DNA of 64,000 bases from Puffinus mauretanicus (Eukaryota; Chordata; Aves; Procellariiformes; Procellariidae), in NCBI GenBank assembly GCA_023333565.1, contig JAJKFH010000374.1:4650001-4714000 (forward strand), in the 5' to 3' direction. The notes below the pieces were generated by a model, which saw nothing but the letters and a program-made list of their open reading frames with translations, was not told where the DNA came from and searched no databases. A program made the translations under genes and the position numbers. Positions 27,900 through 40,335 of the stretch are shown here, piece by piece; within the stretch, counting starts at the first letter, position 1; each line of letters starts with the position of its first letter.

Positions 27900-29450
27900 T
27901 TGTTCTCTCTTCATTGCTCTTAGGACACATCTTATGCCTCAAACATTAACTTTCATGTGTTTCTTCCTCTGGTGTTTTCTCCCTTTTTCCCTTTCCAGGC
28001 TTTGTTCACTTAGATCTTTCCTGGTACAGACATCCTTTAAAATAGCTGCTTCCTTCACACTACTTTACCACCCTATTCCTGAGGTCTCAAAAGTCTGCTC
28101 TTTTCACCACCTTATTTATAAATTTCCTTTCTCCAATACATTATCTGCTACTCCAACTCCAACTCTTTCCCAGCAAGTACTCAAGAAAGAACTCTCCTTG
28201 CTTTTAAAAATTCAGATCATGTTCTTCTTATCCCTCTCTGAGTTTCACTCTGGCTGGACATGAAAACAATTCTTCTGCAAGTATTTAATAATCTCTCTTT
28301 CTACTTAGATTAGCTTTCAACATGATGGACAGCTCCATTCTATTAAATTGCTCTTCAGCAGTGCCATCATCTCCGCTTCCTTCCAGAATCATTTCTTTTT
28401 CCCTTACTCTTTCCCAGTTTCTCTCCCTCCATCTGCTTTCCTCCATTCACACGCTAATTCTTTTATTGATTCAAGTCCCCACAGTCTTAGCAGTGTTTCT
28501 TAATATTTATTATCAAATCACTTACCTGTTCTCTTTCTTGTTTCTTTCAATTTTTACCATTGAATGTCATAAAATTCCCAGAGGATCGTAAAGCTACCTG
28601 TGACCAGTTTTGGAACAGGAGTCCTTTGTTACCCACATCTCCTTTTATCTGGATGACTTGGTGAGTCATATTGGTCAGGGTAACAAGAACTTCAGACACC
28701 TACCCAACTTAAAAGCACTGCCTTTGTACTGCTACCCAAAACTAGGGTTCACCAGTCTTTAGTCCTTTTTCCTCCAGGGCAATCACTGTGAAACTTTTAA
28801 TGCATTTTTGGCATCCCTCCACAAGGCTTTGCATTAAGCAGTAGACAAACATTCTTCTCCAAAGCAGACTGCAATATTTCCAGCTACTCACACTATTTTA
28901 ATTGTCAGATTTCCATAGCTTATAAGGATCTCCATTAAACTTTTCTGGTCTTCTACTGTCCATATAAAGCAGGCATTATCCATTGTGTTACTACTCTTTG
29001 ACTGCCTGTTCTCTATCCTCTGGGTATCTCTAATTACTTTCCTGCCAATTCTGTCCATCTAATTTTGTGGTATTAGCTTTGTTTCATTTAAACAGTTGTC
29101 TGGAATACATTTATGGGCATCTGGACAAGAAGATCTTCACACTTCACACTGCTCTCCATCACGTATGTTCTACAGGTTTCTTCTCTTCACTTCCATCACA
29201 ACCTTGATGTCAGGGTTGATTCTGAAGTTTTCTCCTGCTGCTGCAAATCTGTCACTGTGATATTCTCTGAATATCACCCCTTTGGTTTCTGATAACATTC
29301 TCTTTGATAACTTTGTGTCCTCTCATCTGAACTACTGAGCCTTCTTCTCCCAGCTTCCTCAAATCCCAGCTCCCCACTGCTGTCTATGGATTTTCCTTCA
29401 CACAAACTCCTCTTCAGAAGTTTTAATTCCTTTCTTGCTCATCTTGGAAT
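27900..29450 (+). mobile_element. Degraded L2-like (CR1-clade) LINE, reverse-transcriptase region
   Basis: A 1.5-kb stretch is strongly pyrimidine-rich on the plus strand, as the L2 sense strand is. Three landmarks of the L2/CR1 reverse transcriptase appear in the right order. At about 28310-28350, 'tttcaacatgatggacagc' and 'tccattctattaaat' resemble the AFDTVDHSILLN block. At about 29205-29235, 'cttgatgtcagggttgattc' resembles the NLGVIIDSD block. At about 29322-29336, 'tctcatctgaactactg' resembles the ISRLDYCN block. There are many stops and frame changes. The 139-codon frame at 27844-28263 is part of this old material, not a gene. The boundaries are vague, and C/T-rich DNA at 29820-30053 may be a further piece. 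Confidence 0.5.
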
Positions 29451-30868
29451 CCAGTCCAGAGTTAGAGGGGAATCAGCTTAGAAATTGTTTCAGCAGAAGT
29501 TTTTTTCCACTGGAAAAAGACAATTAATAAAAACCAACTTCTCACTGCAGTAACTTAGTGCCACAATGAAACTTCCATCAAGAAAAGGTCTTGTAGGTTC
29601 AGAATGGAATTTCTATTCAAAACTAGCTGCACAGAGGACCCCAGTGTGGCCAGTTATTCAATAGAAAAACATGTTCAAACCCCTGCACTTTCTGATTTTT
29701 TTTAAACCTTAAGTTTTGGTGTGTATGTAAGAGATACTCCATACCCATCTAGCCGAATTAACTTTTTTTCTTTCTTTTTTTTTTTTTTTTTTTGTGAATA
29801 TCCCTTTGCATTTGCTCTATCCAATTTAGCAGATCAGTGCTCTCCTTTTTCCTCTGATACTAACCATCAGCAGTGCTGCAAAGGTATTCTGCTACTCAGT
29901 GGCTTTCTGAATTTCTCTGCCCATTCATTTTTCACCTCAGCTCAGATCTTACTGAAACGCCTTTCACCTCCCTTGCTCATAGTTCTGTCTTTCTCAGTAC
30001 ATTGTTACTTATTTCTTAACTCAGTGAAGCATTTTGCTCTTCTCTTTATGTGACAGATGCAGTCCTATACACAGGTTGATTGTATTCCCTTTCAGCAGGG
30101 CAATATTCCTATTAGAATAGTAACGAGCACACTGAGACAAATTTGAATTTTTTCTTTACCTCACTGTAAACAGACTTTCACTACAGTAAATACAAATTCC
30201 ACTGCATGCAGACTGTAGGAAAATACGCAACACAAATGAGTACTTCTAACTTTCAGGGAGATTCCAGCAGGGCTCTGGCTTTGGCAAGTGAAAGATTTCA
30301 GGCAGTACATCTTATTACATGGGTGGTCGAGTTATTGAACTTTATTGACAAAGGGCTGGATTTTCCAGCAAGACGGAGCTTCATTAAAATTCTGCAGAGA
30401 CTGAAAATTCAATAATCTCTCTCACAAAGCACTGCATGAGTAGGGCTGATTAGGCAATTTCTCTCTCATTCCATTTCTTTTGCTAAAAGCGTTGTTACTT
30501 CTTGTTGGTACAAAAAGACAATCATTAAATGAGCATTTGCTATAGTTGATTAAGCAGAAAGTTTTAAAGGTGCATTGGTTCCCCTTCTCAAGGCTTAATT
30601 GAGGCCTTAAAAAAAGTTGCAATAACAACAACAATGACACTTTATCATTCTAGGTTGAATTATTTAAAATTTGGATCTGATGAATCCACTCGTGGCTCTT
30701 CTTTTTTCTTTTTTTTTTTTTTTTAAACTCTCTGCTTTCATAGCTACTTGTACATTTGCAGCCAGTTCTGCCTGGTGCTGGGAAGAGTGTGTAAATTACT
30801 TTCTACTTAATTTCTTTCCCTGTAGATCACAACTTATTTGCTCTCATTGGGTTTCAGATTAAGAGACC
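29451..30868. other. Intergenic, T-rich tracts only
   Basis: A 19-base T run lies at 29775-29793 and another long T run at about 30711-30724. Possible remains of the L2-like LINE lie at 29820-30053. No exon or RNA gene is seen. Confidence 0.5.
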
Positions 30869-31081
30869 CCATAAGAACAGAACTGCAGGATCAGATTGAA
30901 GATCCATCTAGCTGATTATCTCTTTTCTGGCAGTGGCTATAAGTAGTTAGGTAGAGGAGCAGCATAGCAAGCTTACTGTTATACTTCCCCTGGGTAGGCT
31001 ATGGGCTTCAGCAATCCATAGTTTAGGGACTTCTTGACACAGAGGTTGTATCCTTGTATTTAACAACTGTTAGCGGATTTT
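30869..31081 (-). mobile_element. Ancient CR1 fragment, 3' part
   Basis: The plus strand follows the reverse complement of an old amniote CR1. 'ccataagaacagaactgcag' and 'gatccatctagctgattatc' are followed by 'ggcagtggct', 'cagcaatccatagtttaggg', 'acttcttgacacagaggttg' and 'tatccttgtatttaacaact'. The 'tttagggacttcctga' and 'gaggttgcatcc' motifs of that family are unmistakable. No open frame remains. Confidence 0.75.
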
Positions 31082-34000
31082 TCTTCTGTGACTTTGTTTA
31101 TTCGAGTGCCCCCCTGTTGTACAACGTGATGGTGCCCTGCTGCTTGCAGGAAGGTTTTCCAGTAAGCAAGGCTAGTTTAGAGAATAGAAGACTCTACAAA
31201 TCTGCTCTTAAGGGTCTGTTCACAGTAATTGCAGCAGCAATTTCTTCCCTTTTTTTTTGTGAATTGAGAGGGGAGGTTCTCAGGACTTCTTTTATGCAAA
31301 GAAAGGTAATGAAAAAGGCCCAAACCCTGCAAGATGGACCCCTAGAAAAAGAATTATAGGATTTGTATTCCTGACCATTCCTCTTATCCTCTCTCTCTGC
31401 TCTTGATCAGTCCTGTATTACTGCTTGTTCTTTTTTCTAAGGCAGTTCAGCTGCACCCAAAATATAAGGATATATAAGACCACAGCAAACGTTGGTATGT
31501 GTTTGCTCAATAGCATTAGTTATCTGGCTCAGTCTGCATCCTAGAACTGTTTGATCCTCAAAAATAAGGTGAGGAAGCTGCTGCTGTTATTCAATATCTT
31601 CTGCTATGATGGTTTTGGAACAGATCAATCCACTCTGATCCTGACTGTATTAGGAAAAAAAAGGACCAAATACCACAGTCCTGATTCCAGGACTCCGCTC
31701 AGCTGAACCTTAGTGAAATTTTGCCTAAGTTAGCACCAAGAAAAACAAAACAAAAAGTCTTCCAAACATGGTCCAGTATTGGTGCAGATACATAAAACTG
31801 TGCCTTGAAATATGAGTGCAAAACCTAGGTACTGCAGTGTCTCTCACCCTTTGACCACCACGCTGTTTCTGAAGAACTGTTTGATATTTGTCCTGATTTT
31901 TTTTTTCAATTAAGGGCACTCAAAAAAATATTTAAAAGCTCAGTTTAGTGAGACACATAGGCCAGGAGAACAAATTTCTAGCCTGAGACATCTGGATACA
32001 AGATGATCGGATAAGGAGCACCAAGTGGCAGAGGGACCCAGCGACATGCCAGCAAACAGAGACTGAACAGGGGTGGGACACCTGTCCTGCAGCAAGAAGC
32101 AGTAAAGCAGAAAGGCTCAGCTGATCTTTCTACACTTAATTCGTGAAGATACCATTCTTCAGATTAAACTTTTGGACATAGTTATGTTCAAATCTGAACG
32201 TGACACATAAACTGAGATTTTCACCAGATCTACCATCTTCAGAAGATTCTGCGTTCTATGGCCTGGAGAACGAAGTTTTCAAGAAGCAACTTCTCTTTTC
32301 TAGTGGCTTGGGAGATTCTCCAGTGCAGGACTAGATAGCTGTCTTCCCATGGCTATCAAAGAGATTCCTTTACAAAACACTGTTCAACGTAACTGCTATA
32401 TCTTGAAGCTCTTTTGCTTGTTTATTCGATTTTGCCGTTTCTCTGGGCAGATTTTTACAAGACAAAAGTGCTGGCAGTGCTCACATGCCTGCACGAGGGG
32501 GCAGGAGAAGCTAACAGTTTCGGCAGCAAAGGCTGCCTGTGACAAGAGAAGCAACCAACAAAAGTGACTTTCGCACTGCTGGTCCCTCTGGTTCTTTACC
32601 CTTCTCCTCTCCCTGAAGACAGCCCTTGCTGCAGGGCTATTTTGTAACAGAGACTGGAAAATAAATATGACTTGCAATCAAACTTGTGTCAACAAAGGTC
32701 TGCAGATTTGACTCAAATGTACAGAAGCAGCAGAGGTTGTTAGTAGGAAAAGGCCATTTTTGCATAATCATTTCCGTTCCTGTAATTACACTTTGAAATA
32801 AATAGCAGTAAGAACTGCAGTTAAAAGACAAATCAGGACATTCCCTTTCCTTTTGTCTTTTCTCTGACCATAATTAAGACATGGTGCTTTAAAATCAGGA
32901 AACACAAACACCATGGCCTGGGAGACGTGAGGAATAGGGTTGCAGAAGGTGCAGTAGGATGCCACTTTACAGTTGCAAAGTAGTCCAGCGAAAAGGAGCA
33001 GAGCTTGCGTGAGCCAAGCCATGATCCCATGTAAATCGACATCATTCTCTTGATGCAGTAATACACAATTTACACCTAATAAAGAGTGGCTCACATTCTT
33101 CGGGGGGGCAGGGGGGAAGTGCTGAGAAGAAAAAAGTCTTGTTCATATGTTTACCAAATCCAACTATTTGCTACAGTAATAACCACTAAAATTTGTTTTG
33201 GAGCACTACCCTTCAGTCTTCTCATCTCCCATACTTCTTTTTAAAAATAAGTGTATGCGCAACAACCATGAGAATGACTGATAGGTCTGAAGCTGAAACC
33301 AATTACTTTTTCTGGAAAATAAGTAATTTAGCCTTGCAATACTTTTAGAAGGCAGAAAGCTATTGTTTTCCTGTAAAGAGACAAAGACAGGGTCTCATGA
33401 AGGCAAAGTGACTTGACATGCGCTATATAAGAAGAGGAGTTCCTTGTTTCTCAAGACCTACTCAGGATCCATCACAAGTGCTGCACTAATCACCTTGCTT
33501 CATCGCACAATAATCCTCAGTGTCTCAGTCCTGCTGCACTACCCTACACAGGGAGGGATGACATGAACCAGGGTAGATCACTGAGCTCTGGAAACACAGG
33601 TGGTGCTACTGGGGCAAGAGGTATGAAAAATAGTGACCTTGCAAGAAGTGGCTGCACTTGTCTAGTTGCTGATGCAGAGAGAGTCCATCCTCCTGCCACA
33701 ACTGTGAACAGCTGCTGCCCTTTCCTTTGCGCCCATCCCGATGCTTGTCTAATTTATGAGCTGACTCAACTTGCTAAACCAGCTAATAATAAAGCTAATA
33801 AAATACCAAGCTCACCTCCTGTAAAAAGCAATGAGATAGCGGGCTAGCTTCGGTGTCCTACAAAACCTCACCCTGGTGTGCCTAGAAAGCACACTAAGTC
33901 CATGTAAACCAGGTAGACTCTATTGACAATGCTGCTACACCTTCTCAGCCCAGGAGACCCATGAAGAAAGCACCAAGTGTGATGCCACCACAGACAACAG

Positions 34001-37000
34001 TGACCCGTTGACATGCTATAGCAGCAGGAGGGAATTCAGCTCCAGTCTCCTATCAACTTTCTGCACCCATAGCAATAACTCAGGCAGAGGTTTGTGTTCT
34101 CTGAGTATACTCTCTCTCAGAATATTTAGTCCTGGGACTGCTGGTCCTCTTTAACTACTTCCTCTCCTTAATGGGCTTATTTCTGCCAGTGCTATCTCCA
34201 CATCAATCCTGTCAACTATTCCCTACTTCAAGGCCATTTCTTTCTTCCGTTCCTCTGCCAAGTGAGTGTGTGCTTTGTTTCAGCTCCTTCAACAGAATGA
34301 GAGTGAAAAGTGTCCCATCTTCATTCCCAAATAATGCAGTATTATTTAGTAGTGGTAGTAACAAGGAGGATTGCTAGATGTGGGTATGACTATTCTGACT
34401 GTGCGGTTTTCAGGACTCGGGTGAGAACCTGCCTGATTTTAAGCACCCAAGTAGTCCCCCTGATTTACACAGGCCCATAAGCTGACTTCAAATTAAGAAT
34501 GCATTTTAAGTACCTTGCTAAATCAGACTTCACTGAGTGACACTGCCTGTAAGGGACACAACAATTAAAAAATCCAGCTATTGGCCCTAAGGAAGCCTTC
34601 TTCATACTGGGTGGCCAAGGCTGCATTTTCAAAGCAGGCAGATGAAGGCTATAATTGAGGCTTCCCACGTGTGTTCAAATCAGAGCCTTACATAAAACCT
34701 GTTAGAAGCAATGAGAAGTTTTGCATTGACTTGAAAACATTTTGGATAAGACTGTTACACAGCAAACATTGCGGATAAGGCCACCACAGATTGGCACCCA
34801 GACACTGGAGGCAGATTGCAGATAAAATCAACCAACTTGGTCCAAACACACCACCAATGAGAAATAGTTCTGCCCCTTATTCCTATCTGATCCTTAACTT
34901 AGCCTGCAAAAAAATCTCAAGTTTGCGTGCTGCATCTTGGGTACCTCATTAGTACTTGACTTGGAGGTCTCTTCATATTCCACCAATTCAACCAAGCAGA
35001 AGAATAGGTTTGCATAGTGCAGAAATTAGTAATTGGGTAAGTTCATTGGTTTTATTATTTAAGTGAAGGGCTACATTTGTGGCTACATTTCCCTGCAGCG
35101 GAAGTTGTAATCGATGGCAATTGCAGGACAGAATTGCTCATTGCTGAGGCAGAGGTGAAACAGCAATAGTTAAATGCTTCCCTCCTGTGATGGTATTAGC
35201 ATGACTGGTAGGAAATATGTGCTTGAAAAATGCCAGAGAAAGTGATTTGTCTGTGACAGAAGCTGTTTTAAGAAGGGAGAAAATGAAAACCACAACCACA
35301 CTAGAATAAAGCCTCTTTTAATGAGCTTCGGATGCCTTCTGGAAAATTGAGAAGAGCTTTTTAATGCATAAATGGTTCTTCTGGTATATCATTATATTTT
35401 CTGGTGGAGGGTTTTGTTGGGGTTTTTTTGTTGCTTTTTTTTTTTATTACCAAGTATATACTTTTTTATTTAACTGAGAACAGGACCTTTGTTGTTAGAA
35501 ACAGAAAGCAGGAAGGACCAAATTGCTCCAGTCATCAGAAGAACCAGTGTGAGAGATGTTTACCTGAACCTAACCTAAATTCCTGAGGATACCCACCAGT
35601 ATTTCCTGGAGGATAGTTTGGTAATCAATTTAACTTTGTGTTGCTGAGCATGAGTCATTGGAAATCATAACGATCAAGTGTCTGTAGCACCCTCAGGTGA
35701 AATTGAGAAGAGGGGAAGGCACGGAAAAGAAATCTAATATGCCTTTGCAGACCCTGCGTCTGGGCACAGAAAAAGATCTGCAACATACTTAGAAAAAAAT
35801 GACACCTTTTGAGGGTGTGATGGTTTTCAGTCTATTTGACTGTTGCAAACCAGCTGTATGACAGTCTACTGCTTTCCTGTTGAATTCTCCTTTGTCATTT
35901 TGCCGGCTCAGAAGAACAGACATAACTATGCCATTTTATGTCTTATGTTATCTGTTCCTTATCATCTGTCTTATTTTAGGCCACTAGAGCCATCAGTGGG
36001 GTCCTATTAGTGCTATGTAAGTTGACAAACCCACACTCTTATCCTTCAGTCTAACACTCAAAGTGGAAACCTGTCATTGAGGAAGTAACCTTGAACTTGT
36101 TAGCTATTGGTATGCCAGCATCTGATAGCTTCCCATCCATATTTTTGCATGAAGTTGTACGAACGTATAGCCCTTGTCTTCAAAATGAGTGGAACAAGTA
36201 AATTGTTGAAAACTATGAACAATCGAACGTTTCAAGGTGCAATCACCATACTATTCAATCATACTGTATTCCTGCTTGCTTTCCAGTGAATCTGTGAACA
36301 TTGTGCACATTGACCCAGCCTCGAGAAATGCTGAAAGTTTTCCCATATGAGGGTTATTTATGGCATCATTGCAGGCAGAAGGTCTATACTCATCTTTAAC
36401 ACTTCCCGAGTGAGTAATCTAGCCATGAAACAAAAGTGGTTGCTCCTCCTTCAAGCAAGTTTTATGAGAAAATAGCAGTGTTTACCCAAAAAACACAGGC
36501 CAGGCACTTACCTGCCAGAAGCAGTTTCAGAAGCTGAATCTCCATTTCAGAAACACCACCCCTGAGATCACTCTCTAAGTCTAGGCAATATAGAGAACGT
36601 AAGATTCCCTGGTCTCACCAGCATTGCCAGTTGGCTGGATTAGACTTTCTCTCATCCCCTCCATTTGGTGTGACTGCTATTCTTAGACACCTAAATTCGT
36701 TACGTAATGATCTGAAGTCAGCCCTGTGCATTCCTGTGCTGTAACCAAGCTTTTGAATTGGCGGGGAGAGGAATCGCTGTACTGAATGTCACGATGCCTA
36801 AATCCTGGTCTGGATCCGATCCTGAGAATGTAAGGCCTCAGATTCCCTTCTTAAAAAGGAGTTTGTCAGGCTTGATCAGGCTGTTGAGCTTGATATTTTC
36901 TAAACTCTGGCTGGTCATTAAATGCAGGCTCTATGACAAACATTTATTCTTTATTTTCCTCCAGTCCAACTGCCCAGTTACACCTCAAGTTTCCTTTTGC

Positions 37001-39699
37001 TCATTCCTTCTGCTTATTCCACGCAGTGGGTTTCCAGGGCAGAAGTGAGCAGGCAACTCTGCTGCTGTCTGCTGCACAAACACCAGAGAGGATGGGAAGA
37101 GGAGTCGTAAAATCCAAGTGAAGAGGAACATCTTATTACCTATGCAAAGGGTATGTCACCAGCTTTTCTTTTTTTTTTCTTTTTTAAAAAAAAAGGCTCT
37201 TCAATAATCAACTGCCTCAGCAGAGACACCCAAAAGCATTTTGTCTGGCAGAAGAGAGGCTGCAGGCTTGGGTTTAAGTTTATTTTATTACTTCAGCTTG
37301 TGGCTGTCACAAGTCAAATTAATTTGTGGTGGGGGCCTCAGAGAGAGCAGAGTCAATGCTCCCTTTGCCCATTTACAAACTTCAGCTTCCTCTTCGCAAG
37401 ATGCCCTGTAGTGCATCTTCACCAAAGACAGTTTTGATTCATGTCTCATCTATCCTTAATATCTTGTCTTGAAAGTACGCTCAGCCACCTGGAGGACCTA
37501 TTCAATACAGGCTTTTGACTGCATGTTGCACCAGCAACTCATGTAATTGAAACCCTCTGTAATTAAACGCTCTGTCTTCCTCTGAGCTGTGCCAGTGACA
37601 GAAGTGTCACTGAGATTCAGATACTTCATTATCTGCTACCTTCTTCACAGGCTCTCTGAAGCCAATCCATATCCATCCTTCTGCCAGTAGTCCTGTAACA
37701 ATTCCTCTCTGCAGGAGAGAGAAGTGTCTCAAGGTTTCAAACTGCCATTTTGTCCCCTGCATGCTCAGACTTCGGCCTGCATTTCTAATTTGATTGCCAG
37801 CAAGATCCTACCTAAAAGGGCTGAAGAGAAAGAGCAGGCTCACGGATGAGCCTGGAAGACCTGGTTGTTCAATATCTGCCCCATCTTTCTTGCTGTCTCC
37901 CTCTTCACCTCCCTCACTTTCAGCCTTGCTTCTCTCCTTTTGTCACACACAGTTTGCCCAGCAAGGAAGGAGGGCATTTGACAGATGGAGGCCTAGCTTG
38001 TGTTCTCGTCTTCTCTTCTAGGTGCTACCACATTCTGACTATTAATACGTAACAGTGAAACAAGTCTGCGGTTTCACAAGCTCATCTCACTGAGGACTGA
38101 AGAAGAAAGTAAGTTAGTAGCTAAGTCATTAACTCCCCTTGGCTGTTACTAAGCTCTTCCTGGCATCAGTGAGAAAGAGCCAAGAAAAGCCCTTGGGAAA
38201 AGAAAGTGTCTGGTCATAATTACAATGCAGGTGCCTAATCTGTCACATGAGAGTCCGATGCAAAGGCTAAATGATTGAACTCACTCCTGGAAAAATGAGA
38301 CCCAAGTTTGCAAATCAACTACAAAATCTCTGCTACAAAATTAACTACAGAATCAGTGGGCCATGATAAGGAACAGCAGCTGAAGAAGAAATTCAAAGAA
38401 AAAACCCACATCTTGCTCCCCTCTGAGTTGCTTTTCCTTTTGCTTTAGAGCTTCTAAGAGTCAACTGTCTGCCTGCATCAGTTAATGACCATTCAACAGT
38501 TTATCCCTCCAGCTGCCAAGATCTCTCAAACCTAGAATCACTTTTTGCCTATAGCTGGCCAGCTGATCCCCAGAAGGGTGAAAATCATTACAGATTTCAA
38601 TCACGTGCAACTTTAAACTGCCTGGGCAGGATACCACCAGTTGCTCATTCACCTGGCAGTATTTGGTGATTATACATCTTTTTCTCATCCATAGCAAGTG
38701 CTAGGAATTGGAGAGGGGCAAGGGACCACAATGCTGTAAAGCACACAGGAAATGTAATAAAGGCTGCTGCCTTCCATCCAGAAGGCAGACGTATGTCTGT
38801 GATGGATTTAAGGATCCTTACATACATAGCAACAAATCCTCTCTGCTACTGAAGCAAGTACAAGTAGGTGCACTTCCAAATAGGGCTTTCATAAAGGTAA
38901 AAGATGAGAAGGAAATCCCTTCCCCAGAAGGTAGTTGTGCACCATTGCTAGTTGCAAAGATGCATAGCAACTGCTAAATCCATGCAGGGCCTAGCGCCCA
39001 GCCACATCTGCACGCTGATCTTGGCCCGGTGCCCAGCATCTGTAGGGTGTGGGTGCCAACACTGCACCCACACTGCTCACTCTCCATAGCCTCATCCCTA
39101 CAAGCTCTAGCAGAAGAGTCACAAGAAGTTTACATTACAGGTGTGTTAATGTCCTCCTTATATAAAGAAAGCCACAGGGCTTTTGGGCTAGATGTTTGTG
39201 TATTTACCCTCTGGTTCATCAACCTCAGTACTTAATTGCTTTTCCCAAATTAAAGCAGAGAAGAGAGACAAGTTCAGTTAATGAATAAACTGTTCCCATT
39301 GTTAATTAATCAGTGGCAGAATAATGACTCAGGATCAGAGCTGCTCTGTTCTAGCCCTGCTCAAAAGGAGATCAGCTCACCTCCTCCCAAACACTTGAGA
39401 AAGCCTGCATTCAGAGGTTGCCTAGCAAGTTAGCCAACGCAGGCTGCGATACAGAGTGTGCTGCCACAAACGTCGTCCTGACGCATTCCCACTCCAGCTC
39501 CCTCGTCACCAGCTCTGGGTATGTGACACTGCAAACAAGGAGCATCTCCCAGGTAATCAGGGCCTTAAACAGTTAGGACTAAGTTTTGGCCCTGAGTCCT
39601 GGCATGCCGCCCACATTGTAGAAAGCTGGTGCGCAGTGCTCCTGGTGTGACAGTCTTAATAAGCAAGCCACCACCACCACCCCCCCACACACTCATTCC
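31082..39699. other. Intergenic desert
   Basis: No exons, RNA genes or clear transposons are seen. A 10-bp direct repeat, GGCTACATTT, occurs at 35069-35078 and 35081-35090, in a block (about 35040-35230) that looks less eroded than its surroundings. The sequence at 34429-34520 recalls an amniote palindromic repeat but is too diverged to call. Confidence 0.55.
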
Positions 39700-40335
39700 A
39701 CTCTCCAAAGTCTGAAGATTTAGCTTCATTTGTTAGAGTCATTAGTGTAGCCCCAGTAGCTAGTGCTGGACACATTCAGGCTTTCTCTTTGAAGCTGTTG
39801 CACTGTGATTATTTTCTAGCACAAATTAGCTGGAAACTTTTTTCAAATCAAATTAGATCAGACCTGAGACTATCTGGATAATAATAAGTAGTGCAGGGCA
39901 GCCAGTCAAATTGCCAGGCACGAGAGGAAAGCATGTCACCAGTGAGAAGGAACAGCTCACCTTCATCACAGACCAATTAAGATGGCATCTGCTGTAGGTC
40001 TGCCAGCTGCTCACATTTCCCTGCCATGAGTTCACCTGTGGCAGCACAGGTGGGAGGGCTGGCTTTGCACATGGTCAGAACATTTTGCTTTGTTTGAGTA
40101 CTCGGCAGTCCATTGACCTGGAGTTTTACGATGAACTCCAAACACATTTATCCAGAACACTGGGAGACTGGGGGCTGGAGGGCTATTCCAGGAGCTGAAC
40201 TGACCGAAGTGGATGTCCTCATCGTTTATGGCTTAATCAGTTTAATCATTGTGTCACCAGGACATTACAAAAATATCACCGGCTTCCAGGCTGATAAATA
40301 CTTTTATAAGGTTTTTGTACATTGACCTTTTAATA
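39700..40335. promoter_or_regulatory. Candidate conserved non-coding element
   Basis: This block keeps several CpGs and has closely spaced homeodomain-like cores (TTAATCA, TTTAATCA near 40232-40246) beside a CGTTTATGGC motif. It carries no repeat signature. It lies about 17-22 kb beyond the DIO2 3' end. This is a composition-based guess: conservation cannot be tested from one sequence. Confidence 0.25.

Noticed and set aside
34429..34760. Sequence recalling a palindromic amniote repeat ('gcctgattttaagcaccca', 'gaagttttgcattgactt'), with a similar echo at 46700-46825
   Set aside because: Similarity is short and from memory only; not enough to call an element.
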